Below are positions 42,070 to 52,515 of a stretch of 64,000 nt of DNA, in pieces. The notes beneath the pieces are model-generated. The model saw nothing but the letters and a program-made list of their open reading frames with translations. It ran no database searches and was not told the DNA's origin. The stretch is from Harmothoe impar (taxonomy: Eukaryota > Annelida > Polychaeta > Phyllodocida > Polynoidae). Where the stretch lies: positions 39,090,976 through 39,154,975 of the forward strand of contig OX381718.1 in NCBI GenBank assembly GCA_947462335.1. Reading direction: 5' to 3'. The position numbers and the translations under genes are program-made. Each line of letters opens with the position of its first letter. Position 1 is the stretch's first letter.

Positions 42070-45000
42070 ATGGCCGAGCAGCAGCTCCGCCAGTCCGAAC
42101 TCTCCGGTCACTCCGAGGTGGCATCCGCCACCGAGGAGCACATGGACGCTCAGAGCCCCAGTGGTGATGAGCTCAGTCAGACTCTGTCGGAACTACGAGT
42201 GGATCCGGCCGTGTCACCGATTCGGAAGTCTCCGTCACCCGAGGGTAGCGAGGACTCCGGAATGTTGCGAGGGATCGCCTACAGTGCAGTAGAATCGAAC
42301 CCCTCCGAGTCGACTGGACATCTCTCTCGGATGTGCAGTCTGAGTATTTCGCCGAGCCTCAAGAAGACAGTTACCAGCAAACTGTCTATGGGAGGCGACA
42401 GCGACTCCGACACTGCACGTCCGAGGACGCGCGGTGGCAAGGGTGCTACCCGAGATCGGTCCCGGTCGGCCGATGGCAAGGTTAGTACCAAGGCTCTCAA
42501 ACACGCAGGTGTTGGAAAGAAGCCTCTGGGGAAGGACGAGCCTAAAAAGCCCGATCCGAAGAAGCCTAGTACCCAGGGTACTAAGAAAGCGGATCCGAAG
42601 GTTGCCACTGCCACAGTAACCAAAGATTCGAAGACGGTCACTCCCAAGGCTCCGACTCCAAAGGTGCCAAAGGAACAAAAGAAAGCTGATCCGAAGCCAT
42701 CGGCTAAGGATCTGAAGAAGAAGGGACAGACGTCCGGCAGCAGTCAGGCTGTCAAGACTCCGGGCCCTCCTAAGTCAAACATCCCGATCCCTAGCAAGGA
42801 GAAGGATGCTGGAAAAGCAGTTGGAACGTCAGCTGCTCCGACTTCAGCCGTGGATGTGTTGTCCTTCTCGCGAGGGTTGGACAACAGCTCTGCAGTGGCC
42901 GCTACGGCCGCAGCCATGGCTGGTACGTCCGGGCACGGGGGAGCTCGTCCGAAAACGACAACTCACCCATCCGACACTAGGACTGAGGAGGCTATGGATG
43001 CATCATCCGCAGCTGAAACGGTCCGAGTTGTGCAGGAGGTGCTGTCCGGCATCACCTTCCAGCTACCTGCTCCAGTGGGGCAAAGAAAAGAAGTCCCCGT
43101 TCGGGTGGAGACGCCTCCTCAAGGAGCAGCCCCCGTCCGAGTGGAGACTCCTCAACAGCAAACCGAGCCCCGTCTGGAGCCATCCACTATGGATACTTCT
43201 GCTGAGGCCGGCAAGCTGGACCAAGCCGCAGGCGGTGGTCCAGGTGGATCGGGGGTACCAGTAATCCCCCCAGTCCAACATGAAGTATGGGATAAGGAGG
43301 ACGCCGACGTCCCATCCCTGCTACGAGGAGCCATCATCGCACAGATGAGCAAGGATGAGATCAGGTCATTTGACTTGATCCAGATGAGAACCTTCCGGGG
43401 GCTGGACATTCTGTCCGACCGGTTCCCGACCTGGTTCCCGGCCCACGTGACGGCTGCAATGGAAGGCTTCAAAGACCAAGCTGCTAACGCTCGCTTGGTT
43501 GCTGAGACTGAAGGGCGCCCCGAACTACTCGCGGCCCTTGAATACGACCTGCAAACCGCAGAAGAATTCAAGGTCGTGCATAATCGGAAGGAGAAAAGGC
43601 GACATCTGACGCCAGCCATGAGGCTGGCCCGGAATATGGAGAAAAAGACTAACGAGTCTATTCTTAATGATACTCTGGAGGACGAGATTGTCCAACAGAG
43701 CACAGCTGCTACTAGAACTGCTGACACTAGTAAGATGGAGAAGGCCAGTCGTAGGCATCAATACCTACGAGAGACCATTCGGTTAACATCTCTGAATGCG
43801 GGTCAGTCCCCTGAAGAGGTGGATGAAGTTCTGAAGGGATTGGACAAGAATACAATCCCGGACAACGAACTACAGCTGTTGGTCCGGAATGCCCTCCGAG
43901 CCAACGCCGCTAGTGGGTTTCATTTCTTTAAACCCATGTGTATCAATGACTGTATTAAAGATAAGCGGTCATCAAAGCTTCCGGAGGAGGTGGGGCCCGA
44001 CGGTCTCTCCGACGACGAAGAATGGATCAAACCTGATCCTTTAGACAAGTCGGTACAGCTGTACCACTTCGAATTGCTGGAGAAGGTCCGGACTGGTAGC
44101 ACCAAATACCATTCGCTCCTTCAGAAGGCAAAGTTGGCATGGGCAATGTCTAGATGGCATTCATTTAGTAAGTGCCCATTCAAAGCTTGTCAGGACATCG
44201 ACGAGACCCTGGAGAAACCCCGAACTTGGCCTACCAAGGTTCGGTATGCCAGACATCTTACCCGCTTTCATGTACGTCATCTCATGCGATATGACTGCCT
44301 GAGTGTGGGTTCGAAGGGCAGCAAGGGTTGTCCGAATGGGGGTCTGTTCTACACCAGAGCAGATACCATTCGACACCTTGCCAAGTTCCATGGCTTGGCT
44401 CTGGAGACCGCAGCGGAACGCATTCAGGCCGCTCACGCAGAAGTCTACTCCCATTTCGGGACCACGGTAGACAAGAATGACAACCTCGAGGTGGATTTTG
44501 GCACCAACGAGAAAGGGAAGGTGCGGGTATTCTACAAGGTAAACCCGGACCGCACGTATCTCCATGTACCGGAGGGCGAACTCTACGATGAATTCGAAGA
44601 GTATCAGCAGCGTACCAGTACGCGGAAGCGGCGAGCTCCGAGAAAATCCGATGGATCCTCGGAGCCCACCGATCCGAAGAAACAGAAAACGGACGAAAGG
44701 CAGTCCGTTATGGAGAAGGCAGATCCGGGGTACAAAGGACCGGCATTTACCTCTCGCACGACTGACTGGAAGTCGGGCCCCCAGGGCAAGCCACCTCGGC
44801 CAAGTCCGGAGGATCCGAACTCCAGTACGGGAGGGGCGTTCGTTGACGAATTCCCCAATATAGATTTGGTTCCGGGAGCAGAGTCACAGACTCTCACCCA
44901 GACGGGGAAGACCAAGGCTTCGGTGAAGCAAAAGCCGAAGCCAACACAGACTCCGGATCCCCCTCAGGAGGCTCCGGAGGGGCACCATGTCTTACGACTA

Positions 45001-45090
45001 AGGGGCCCTCCCTCGTTTCCTCCCGCCGACTTCAAGTCCTACGAAGCCGGACAGGAGGCCTTGAATCGGTGGCAGGATAACTTCCACTGA
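42070..45090 (+). CDS. Retrotransposon ORF3, 1006 aa, zinc-finger-like, unknown role
   Basis: ATG 42070 (gaggATGgcc) is chosen as the first ATG; the frame is open slightly upstream without one. Residues 1-100 are Ser/acidic, and about 120-260 are Lys/Pro repeats (KKPDPKKPSTQGTKK type). About 390-660 is helical and charged. About 702-775 has two Cys/His clusters resembling atypical C2H2 fingers (KCPFKAC...HLTRFHVRH; DCLSVG...GCPNGG...RHLAKFH). The tail is basic then Pro-rich, with a likely NLS (TRKRRAPRK). No signal peptide or membrane segment, so it is not an envelope. Location 3' of pol resembles accessory genes of complex retroelements. I do not recognise a family; nucleic-acid binding is likely from the fingers and charge. 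Codon use and lack of stops argue for recent selection. Confidence 0.8.
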   Translation: MAEQQLRQSELSGHSEVASATEEHMDAQSPSGDELSQTLSELRVDPAVSPIRKSPSPEGSEDSGMLRGIAYSAVESNPSESTGHLSRMCSLSISPSLKKTVTSKLSMGGDSDSDTARPRTRGGKGATRDRSRSADGKVSTKALKHAGVGKKPLGKDEPKKPDPKKPSTQGTKKADPKVATATVTKDSKTVTPKAPTPKVPKEQKKADPKPSAKDLKKKGQTSGSSQAVKTPGPPKSNIPIPSKEKDAGKAVGTSAAPTSAVDVLSFSRGLDNSSAVAATAAAMAGTSGHGGARPKTTTHPSDTRTEEAMDASSAAETVRVVQEVLSGITFQLPAPVGQRKEVPVRVETPPQGAAPVRVETPQQQTEPRLEPSTMDTSAEAGKLDQAAGGGPGGSGVPVIPPVQHEVWDKEDADVPSLLRGAIIAQMSKDEIRSFDLIQMRTFRGLDILSDRFPTWFPAHVTAAMEGFKDQAANARLVAETEGRPELLAALEYDLQTAEEFKVVHNRKEKRRHLTPAMRLARNMEKKTNESILNDTLEDEIVQQSTAATRTADTSKMEKASRRHQYLRETIRLTSLNAGQSPEEVDEVLKGLDKNTIPDNELQLLVRNALRANAASGFHFFKPMCINDCIKDKRSSKLPEEVGPDGLSDDEEWIKPDPLDKSVQLYHFELLEKVRTGSTKYHSLLQKAKLAWAMSRWHSFSKCPFKACQDIDETLEKPRTWPTKVRYARHLTRFHVRHLMRYDCLSVGSKGSKGCPNGGLFYTRADTIRHLAKFHGLALETAAERIQAAHAEVYSHFGTTVDKNDNLEVDFGTNEKGKVRVFYKVNPDRTYLHVPEGELYDEFEEYQQRTSTRKRRAPRKSDGSSEPTDPKKQKTDERQSVMEKADPGYKGPAFTSRTTDWKSGPQGKPPRPSPEDPNSSTGGAFVDEFPNIDLVPGAESQTLTQTGKTKASVKQKPKPTQTPDPPQEAPEGHHVLRLRGPPSFPPADFKSYEAGQEALNRWQDNFH

Positions 45091-45120
45091 TTGCTTACTG
45101 GCTTAAGTCAGGAGGTGGCG

Positions 45121-45474
45121 ATGTTGTCCCTGGACACGGTGCATCATCTCCACTGGAGTGAAGTCGCTACTCAGAAAGCAGCGGCCCTGGAGTCGGTTCA
45201 GGAGGAGCGTGAGAATGCTCGGACTGAGCGAGTTGCTGCTAAATCCGAAAGGAAAAAGCAGAAGCTGGCAGTCAAGAACGCCGAGGAAAAACTGGACCAC
45301 GAACGTCGGAGGTTCAGAGACTGTTTCGCGCACGAGATGCACGAATGGGATGGGACTCGTGCTCAAATCGAGCTCTGGCTCCAGGAGCTGACTCTGGCGG
45401 AAGCTGAGTCAGACTCTGATGATGAGGAGGCTGCAGCCCAGTCGAGTCCTAAAGACGACTCGGAGTCCGGATAG
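45121..45474 (+). CDS. Retrotransposon ORF4, 117-aa coiled coil with acidic tail
   Basis: This frame continues ORF3 after a single TGA (45088-45090); the frame between has no other stop. The first ATG is 45121, giving 117 aa. The body is a heptad-rich coiled coil (ESVQEERENARTERVAAKSE, KNAEEKLDHERRRF) and the end is acidic (ESDSDDEEAAAQSSPKDDSE). It could be a separate protein, or the C-terminus of an ORF3 read-through form. No homologue recognised. Confidence 0.6.
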   Translation: MLSLDTVHHLHWSEVATQKAAALESVQEERENARTERVAAKSERKKQKLAVKNAEEKLDHERRRFRDCFAHEMHEWDGTRAQIELWLQELTLAEAESDSDDEEAAAQSSPKDDSESG

Positions 45475-46357
45475 GATTATCCTATCTTAGGACCCGATCA
45501 AGAAGAAGGGGGGGTATTTTAAATATACCAACCCTACATGTGAAAAAACACTCTATTATAGGGTGTTCAAGGATCCGGACGAGAAGAAGCGGCAGGCTGG
45601 CTACGCAAGGAGTCAGTCTGCCAGGCAGAACGGACGGAGGAGGACGAGGAGATCCGGAGAGAAACCCAAAGCTCGGGACAGGAGTACACTACCACCATGG
45701 ATCTGATACGAGATGTTTTTTTTTATAAACTATATATATCAGGACCGAGTGCTCCTAATTATAAGTCCGAAGATCGCCTGGAGGCAGGACTTGGAATTTT
45801 TTTTTTTTATATATACTACTATAAGCTCCCGAGCATGAGCTATGAACTTTCTCGTTCCGGTTAGTAGGAGCTGAATGAAGTAGGTTCTGAAAGCCGGGCG
45901 GAATGCATCATCATCAACAGAGGATCCGGATCTTCGCTATAAAATCACGTATGATATCTTTTGTAATAATACTTTAATATGTTTCTAAAAACCTTAAGAG
46001 AAGTGATAGTGTTTATCACTTATAAAGTATTATTCATTACGAGTGTAATTAGCTCGGGGTCTTGAAGGGACGAAATTTTTTACTGTGATATTGTACTTTT
46101 TCAAGTGTTGTGTATACTATATGTATAGATTAACTCCATCTATCCTAGGGAATGGGGCGTAATTTTAATTACGATCTATATGTGTAGATATGTGTGTAAT
46201 TAATACCTTTTTGTGTTCAACAGTAACGTCATATTGTTTGTAAGGTATAACTTTAATAAACCCCTAAGGTGGTATTTATAAGATAATGCCAGTCCGAAGT
46301 GTTTTCGGACTATAACCTTAATTATTTACCTCCCGGTTATTATCTGGTAGGGGGTAG
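45475..46357 (+). other. Retrotransposon 3' non-coding region
   Basis: No ORF of note. AT-rich (poly-T with tatatata near 45715-45740 and 45798-45820). Ends in a purine-rich ggtagggggtag (46347-46357) directly before the right LTR, the likely polypurine tract. Confidence 0.6.
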
Positions 46358-46796
46358 TGTAGGGGCTAGGGTTATACGGGGTTATTATATGACGAGTGCT
46401 GTTGGATGCTGTGTTGCGAGCTCAGTCCGAACCCTTCAGTCCGACGGTAGGTGGCGACACCTACTCCGGGCTTGGGGTATGGACAGAGGTCGCTATAGGC
46501 TTCCGGTCTGCGTGTGCGCACGCAGGCTGGCTGCCTATATATACCCGGCATCTGACGGTACTCGTCGGTTACTCTGAGCCACGCTGGTGAAGAGACCCCG
46601 TGATCATATCGGCTGCTTAGCCTACTGACCCGTTCCGAACTCTATAGGGAGTTCGCACACTTAGTGACTGCTTGTTTAGGTTTACCTGAATAAACCTGAT
46701 ATTGCAACCTGTAACACTTGATCCGAACTGTGTCGACTTTGTTCTTTAATTGATACTCTACCAATATCATAAAGATACGAAAGATCGTTTATTACA
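46358..46796 (+). repeat. Right LTR
   Basis: Same 439 bp as the left LTR with no difference seen by eye; TATA at 46536-46543, AATAAA at 46689-46694. Followed by TSD ATTG. Confidence 0.95.
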
Positions 46797-46800
46797 ATTG

Positions 46801-47339
46801 CATTGATTTAATGAGGCTAACAGCTACCTACATGACCACATATACCTAAACTAAGATTCTACCAACTACCAAGTATTATCTCTATAAGTAATGCACCTCA
46901 AGAACTGAGGGCCAGGAGAGGTCAAGCCATGGCCTTGATAATATTACACCAGTAAGACAAGCTTTAGCTAGGAATGCAAGCATGTCTGCAATCTTATAGA
47001 ATAAGAATAAAATTCAGTAAAGGGTCATATTAGTTTTTTCTTCCAAGAATAGTGTTTTCAAATAACAAATGGCTACTGAATAGGCATTCAAAATCTGCAT
47101 AGGCTCATTTTCCATTAGCCATTTTGGACGTACTACCGACCAATATACACATTGGCAGAGCCATCAACAGAGCCCTCGGCCAACAGAGCTGCCAACAGTA
47201 GACCAATTCTACAGGCATGTACATTGTTTATTTATTCAAATCTCTACCGATCGACCGACCGACAGCTGTATGACCCTCCCTACCGATAAGTAGCCGACAC
47301 CAGGTCGACACCAGGTCGAAATCAGCTAGTGGAAAATGG
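46801..47339. other. No gene seen
   Basis: Includes an inverted pair 'catttt-ccattagccatttt' / 'aaatcagctagtggaaaatgg' (about 47105 and 47315) that may mark a decayed MITE of about 230 bp. Confidence 0.4.
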
Positions 47340-47456
47340 ACCTTAATGCATAAATGCAGGAGTGGCAAGTATTCAAGCATCAAGCTGGCCATACTTGGTT
47401 GATACATTCGCCAGGGCGGCATTCATGTATCATGACACCACATGTTAAAGGGTTAA
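47340..47456. repeat. TTAA palindromic MITE, copy 13 (partial)
   Basis: Right half clear ('tcgccagggcggcattcatg', end 'catgttaaagggttaa'); the left terminal part is missing. Confidence 0.6.
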
Positions 47457-48247
47457 TAATCACTGTACATGTATATGCAGTGTAGCAGTGAATGCAGTCC
47501 ATGTCTCCAGCTGTTAATGTATAGTTGTGTCTGCAGGCCGTGGTGGGTAACTTCTGCGACACATACATCTTGTCACTGTCCCCGACAAGTGTCAACACAC
47601 TCCGCCTTGTGGGACGACCACACCAAAGACTAGGGGACACTCGGAATACTAACTCCTTAGGTGATCAGTTGATGTGTGCTGCTTGGTAGATGCAGAGGAT
47701 GGGAGCTTTGTTCACTGTAGGCTTTATAAAATGGTTTTGAGCTGACATTTCAAGAAGACATAATTAAGATAGTTAGATTTGGGCACAGACAAATTTCTGG
47801 TTATTATTCAGAACTGGTGATGTCTACACATGATTAAGGACATTTCTTTCATTTGAAGCCCTTTCTCAGATGTAGGGAGGGTGGTACGTAGAGGTTCTGT
47901 CCTTCCCTATACACCTACTCACCTACCTTCCTACCCTGACCTCCCTCCCTGTTCCATCCTTCTCCGTTCCCTCACTCCCCACCCAGCTATCTTTCTCAGA
48001 TTAGCTACAAGTATAATATTATATCTATATTTGAGGTACTGCACAATAAGCCTTTAAATTCTAGGTTTGGAGGATGTCTAAAGGGCCTTTGAACTCTGAA
48101 AAGTATAGTATGTTTAGAAGATAGTCCTGTTGGTGGACATTCATGTCCTCTCTCATATTGAGAGTATTTATTGCAATATAGAAAACTGCATCTACATTAC
48201 GGTCTACAGTCTGCGGCAGTCTGGTGCCTGTACCAACAGAAGGCATA
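47457..48247. other. No gene; contains a pyrimidine-rich dispersed repeat
   Basis: The stretch 47905-47995 (cacctactcacctaccttcc...ttccatccttctccgttccc...cccacccagctat) recurs in direct orientation at about 53140-53222. Confidence 0.55.
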
Positions 48248-48469
48248 TTAACCCTGACCCCTTAAGGGCCGCAACTTGCTTTCATTTAAACTTTGATGTA
48301 CTATGCCCTTGGTCGTCATGATGCATAAATGCAGGGCTGGTGACTTATGCACCATGTCCATTCTTCAGTAGTGTGTCAGCTGTGTAGGGTTGGAACGATG
48401 CTGGAATGCAGCACGAGTGAATTACTCACCAAGGCTGCATTCAAGCACTATGCTGCCGTTAAAGGGTTA
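48248..48469. repeat. TTAA palindromic MITE, copy 14
   Basis: Begins TTAACCCTGACCCCTTAAGGG and ends GCCGTTAAAGGGTTA; internal 'gaattactcaccaaggctgc'. Confidence 0.75.
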
Positions 48470-48834
48470 GAGGTCCATGTGTGAGTCGGTGGCTACTTCC
48501 TGACGTGATGCATGGTGGGTAGCAGAGGGATGCTGTAAATCACATCATCAAGGGACCCTGCGTGCAAGGAATGACCAGGTCTACGCACATGCCAGGAATG
48601 GCGGGTTTGACAAGGCTGTGTATTTGGATGGATGTTTGTCAATAAAGATGTGAAAAAGAGGATACTATAAGTTGAAGCCAAACACAAAAGGTTTCTGATT
48701 TCGGGAAGGGTATATTTCTGTTCTAAAAGAGTAATTGTGGGCAGCTGAGGAGAAAGGTACATCCAGGCGGGATTTCTAGTACTGGAGTTGGCCACTAGGA
48801 GGCTCCACAATACCCAGAAATCGAAAAATAGGCA

Positions 48835-49000
48835 AGAATTTGCCCTAAGGGAGTGTTCATTTTTTAACAACAGGGGGGGGTTGGTGAGTTTAGGGGGGGG
48901 GGCGTAAAATAACTTGACCCCTTCCCAGGGGGGGGGGGTAAAATAACTTGACCCTCTTGAGGGGGGGGGCGTAAAATAACTTAACGCCTTTGGAGGGGGC
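48835..49000. repeat. G-rich dispersed repeat, plus orientation
   Basis: 'gagtgttcattttttaacaa' followed by poly-G blocks and repeated 'gtaaaataacttgacccc'. The inverted relative is at 52355-52515. Confidence 0.7.
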
Positions 49001-49464
49001 GTGATTTGTCGCGACATGACGCTGAATACTTTAACTCTTCACTTTTCTGTAGAAATGCCTTGAAATGCAGCAAATTACCTCTAAAATCATAAAATTTTCT
49101 TGCGACACTTTGTGTCGCACCTGTTATATCTGACAATTTTACTATGTAAATTTTCAAAATTTATATTGGGGGGGGGGGGGGAGTATGTGCCAGGCAGGCA
49201 AACTCCTCAGATTTCTCAGATTTATTTTTCTCCAAATTGGTCATTCTTGTGATTTGTCCAGATCAAATGAGAACTCTGTTTACCTTTATGTATCAGACAA
49301 GAAGATCAAAATACATCAAATTTCCCCATTTGCCTTCTTGATTTTCAAAATTTTCTTGGGTGGGGGGAGGGGGGTATACCCCTAAACCCCCATAGTACTG
49401 CTGGGACATGTGATTGGCAAATGAACACATAACTATTTCAGTGATAGTTTAAGGTAGGGGGTAG

Positions 49465-50020
49465 ACATGCCAGATGTGCAAAAATGCATCAGATTGCACC
49501 ATTCGAAGTCATAATTTCAAAATTTTCTAAGACCGTTCCATCCAAAAAGCAAAGTTCTATCCCCAATTATAAAGGCTAGCTTGTACAGATCTTAGCTTTG
49601 ATATAATTCTGGCCAAAATGCACCAGAATGCATCATTTCAGGTCTAGATTTTGAAATGTTCCCAAATGTTTCCCACTAAATACAGGCTTCATAATACAGT
49701 TGGCCAAAAGGAAACAGAATGCACCATTTGCAGGTCTAGATTGTCATATCTTCCCAAAACCTTTCCTTAAAAAGGATAAGGCCCCAATCATAGAGGCTGA
49801 CTAATGCAGATCTGAGTTGTATTTTTGGCCAAAATGCAGCAGAATGCACTATTTCAAGTCTAGATTTCCAATTTTCCTAAAACCTTTCCTAAACAATAAA
49901 CAAGTTTCCAGCCCCAATCATAAATAATTAAGAGCTGAGCCTTAATATATTGTATGCCAAAATGCATCAGAATGTAGCATTGCTAGTCATAGGCTTTCAA
50001 ATTTTCTTGCGGTGGCATTC
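49465..50020. repeat. Degenerate tandem repeat, about 120-150-bp unit
   Basis: Each unit has 'aaaatgcatcagaatgcacc', 'ggtctagattttcaaatttt' and 'cctttcc..' modules. At least four units, with single relatives at about 8600 and 8770. No coding content. Confidence 0.75.
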
Positions 50021-50649
50021 CCCCAAAAAATCCAGGGCTCTGAATTTTTCCTCTTCAGAGTTTGCATGTCTGGTGTGCACTGTAGGCCTACATTTGCCAG
50101 TAAAATGTGTGCTTTCAACAGGCCAGTCTACCGTTTTTGCGTGTATAACAGAGCAGACCAGACTGCAAAATATATGTTCGTGGAGTTTGAACCAAAAACG
50201 GACACGGTTGGGCACCCCCCAATTTCATATCCCTAAATTTACAAAATTCCCATTATTGCATCAACAAAATTGTTTTATCAATGCACCCTTTGATTGGCAG
50301 GTAGAGTATCAATTTGCTTATCTAATATTGAAAACGGTTTGTAGTAATTCCAACTAAAACCAAACAGATTATTCAGTGTAAAAAATGGAACCTGTTGATA
50401 GCCTATTAAATGTTGGATGAAATGCTAGTGTGGTTTGCGTCACGCTCCTGTAGTTCAGTACATGAACCTATGCAGTTGTGCCCAAACGACTACCAGCTGT
50501 TCATCTTTTTACACTTTTCTTTTCTGGCAGATTTTATCTGCTGCTATATCATTGCAATAAAATGACCTAGTCGAAAAACAACCAATAAAGACTAAAATAG
50601 TGATCATCAAATGTGCCCAGGATACTTCATCATTCCAGATGATCCTGGA

Positions 50650-51670
50650 ATACAGGCCCTCCTGACTGTAGGCCCCCAGCCCACAGGCCCACGGAACACA
50701 GGCCCCCTGCCCACAGGCCCTCCGGATCTGAGGCCCCCCGCCTTTAGGCCACCCTGACTACAGGCCCCCGGCCTGTAGGCACAGATCTCACGTCCATATC
50801 ATACTTCCAACCCTCGCTAATAAATCATATGATGTCCAACCCCTTCCCTCACATCCAACCCCTTCTCTCCCGTCCAATCCCCTTCTCTCACGTCCAACCC
50901 CCTCCTTCACATTGACATCCAACTCCTCCCTCACATCCAACCCTTTCTCTCACGTCCAACCCCCTCCCTCACATCCAACACCTGCCTCACATCCAACCCC
51001 TTCTCTCATGTCCAACCCCCTCCCTCACATCCAACTCCTCCCTCACATCCAACCCCTTCTCTCACATCCAACCCCCTCCCTCACGTCCAACCCCCTCCCT
51101 CACGTCCAATCCCTTCCCTCATGTCCAACCTCATCCCTCACGTCCAACCCCTTAGTGGTGGACGTGAGGAAATGGTGGTGGACGTGAGGAAATGGTAGTG
51201 GACGTGAGGAAATGGCAGTGGACGTGAGGAAGTGGTAGTGGACATGAGGAAATGGTAGTGGACATGAGGAAGTGATAGTGGATGTGAGGAAATGGTGGTG
51301 GATGTGAGGAGGAGGTGGTGGACGTGAGGAAGAGGTGGTGGACGTTAGGAGGTGGTAGTGGACGTGAGAAAGTGGTAATGGACATGAGGAAGTGGTAATG
51401 GACGTGAGGAGAGGGTAGTGGATGTTAGGAAGGGGTAGTGGATGTGAGGAAGGGCTAGTTGACGTGAGGAAGTGGTAATGGACATGAGGAGGGGGTAGTG
51501 GATGTGAGGAAGTGGTAGTGGACGTGAGGAGAGGGTAGTGGGTGTGAGGAGGTTGTGGCCTATAGCCGGGGGGCCTATGGCCAGGGTGCCAAAAGACAGG
51601 GGGCCTAAGATCCCGAGGGGGGCCTGAAGGCAGGGTGCCTAAAGACTAGGTGCCTAAAGTCTGTGTACCA
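50650..51670. repeat. Large foldback of two inverted minisatellite arrays
   Basis: 50790-51150 is an array of (CCTCACGTCCAACCCCTTCT)-like 18-20-bp units. 51150-51560 is an array of (GGACGTGAGGAAATGGTAGT)-like 21-bp units, whose GGACGTGAGG core is the exact complement. Outer flanks are also inverted: 'acaggccccc' repeats (50650-50780) versus 'gggggcctat/aag' repeats (51555-51670). The Pro/Ser-rich frames are artefacts. Confidence 0.85.
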
Positions 51671-52354
51671 TTCCAGATAGGCTGTTATCAACTGTTCGTT
51701 TCAAACTAGGGCTAGACTGCCCGGTTGGTTGACCAGGCCACCGGCTTGGATCAAGGTCATTCATTTATAACTTGACCTTGAGAGCAATGCCTACAAGGAA
51801 TGATTGAGCCGTAATGTTGACATTTATGGAACATGATACTGGACAGTAATAGATTGTATTGAGAAAAGGTTATTCAAAATTTTCAACTTGTGGGTAGACA
51901 ATCCATTCAGGATTCCATCAACCCTCCTATAAAGCTTTCAAATTGCACATGAATACACCATTTGACTTCTAGATTCTGAAATATTCCAGTTAGGAGATAG
52001 ATATGCCGCTCTGACTCCCTTCTGAAGCACTGCACTTTGAGTATGTTTGCGATTTCCTGGGAGCTGGGTAGATATTGTGTCCCTAATATTCACGCTTAAA
52101 TTGGATGAATCCATAGATCATAATCAAAACTTACAATTTGAATATTTAATGGCCATTTCTAGGAGTACATTTACCATAAAACCCTTCCCTTAAGACAACC
52201 CCACCTTTAAGACAACCCCCTAGTTAATATACCCCAAAATCAGTCTCAAAGGCCATAAAGCAACATAGGAATAGGCATTGTAAATAAGGCCTATATCCTA
52301 TATTTCAAGTATAAATTCATTTCTAGGTAGCACTGATGCGACGCAAATTGATGC
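51671..52354. other. No gene seen
   Basis: No supported exon or repeat boundary. Confidence 0.4.
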
Positions 52355-52515
52355 CGAAAAATTGAAAGGGGGGGGCGCAAAATAACTCAGCTCCTCCCAA
52401 GGGGGGGCGGATTTTAACTTGGTCCTTCCTGAGGGGGGGGCGCAAAATAACTTGCGCGTCAAAATGAAAACTCACCAACCCCCCCCTGTTGTTAAAAAAT
52501 GAACACTCCCTCAGG
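52355..52515. repeat. G-rich dispersed repeat, minus orientation
   Basis: Repeated 'gggggcgcaaaataactt' and 'tgttgttaaaaaatgaacac', the inverse of 48835-49000. Confidence 0.65.

Larger units (their letters stand above)
34086..46796 (+). mobile_element. Young Ty3/Gypsy LTR retrotransposon, 12.7 kb, with two extra ORFs
   Basis: Two 439-bp LTRs (34086-34524, 46358-46796), TG...CA ends, are flanked by the 4-bp direct repeat ATTG (34082-34085, 46797-46800). Reading both LTRs side by side I see no difference. Order: primer site, gag, protease-RT-RNaseH-integrase, ORF3, ORF4, LTR; RT-before-integrase order makes it Ty3/Gypsy. All ORFs are intact, consistent with a recent and possibly active insertion. 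Length is well above the usual 5-8 kb for the group because of the 3' ORF3/ORF4 region and long non-coding 3' part (45475-46357). No envelope-like transmembrane protein is seen. Confidence 0.95.

Noticed and set aside
42235..45366. Several 70-190-codon frames opposite ORF3 and ORF4
   Set aside because: Antisense shadows of a GC-rich coding frame; no motifs, no start context.
41486..46357. ORF3 as an envelope gene of an errantivirus-like element
   Set aside because: No signal peptide, fusion peptide or transmembrane segment; the protein is charged with Cys/His clusters.
1655..48470. Regularly spaced 'gatgcatgaatgcagccctgg' palindromes as a CRISPR-like array
   Set aside because: Spacing is irregular (kilobases), sequence is eukaryotic, and full MITE ends are visible.
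48493..49017. 174-codon minus-strand frame
   Set aside because: Half of it (SYFTPPP repeats) is the G-rich dispersed repeat; no domain seen in the rest.
50912..51385. Ser/Pro/His repeat proteins
   Set aside because: Translations of the inverted minisatellite arrays.
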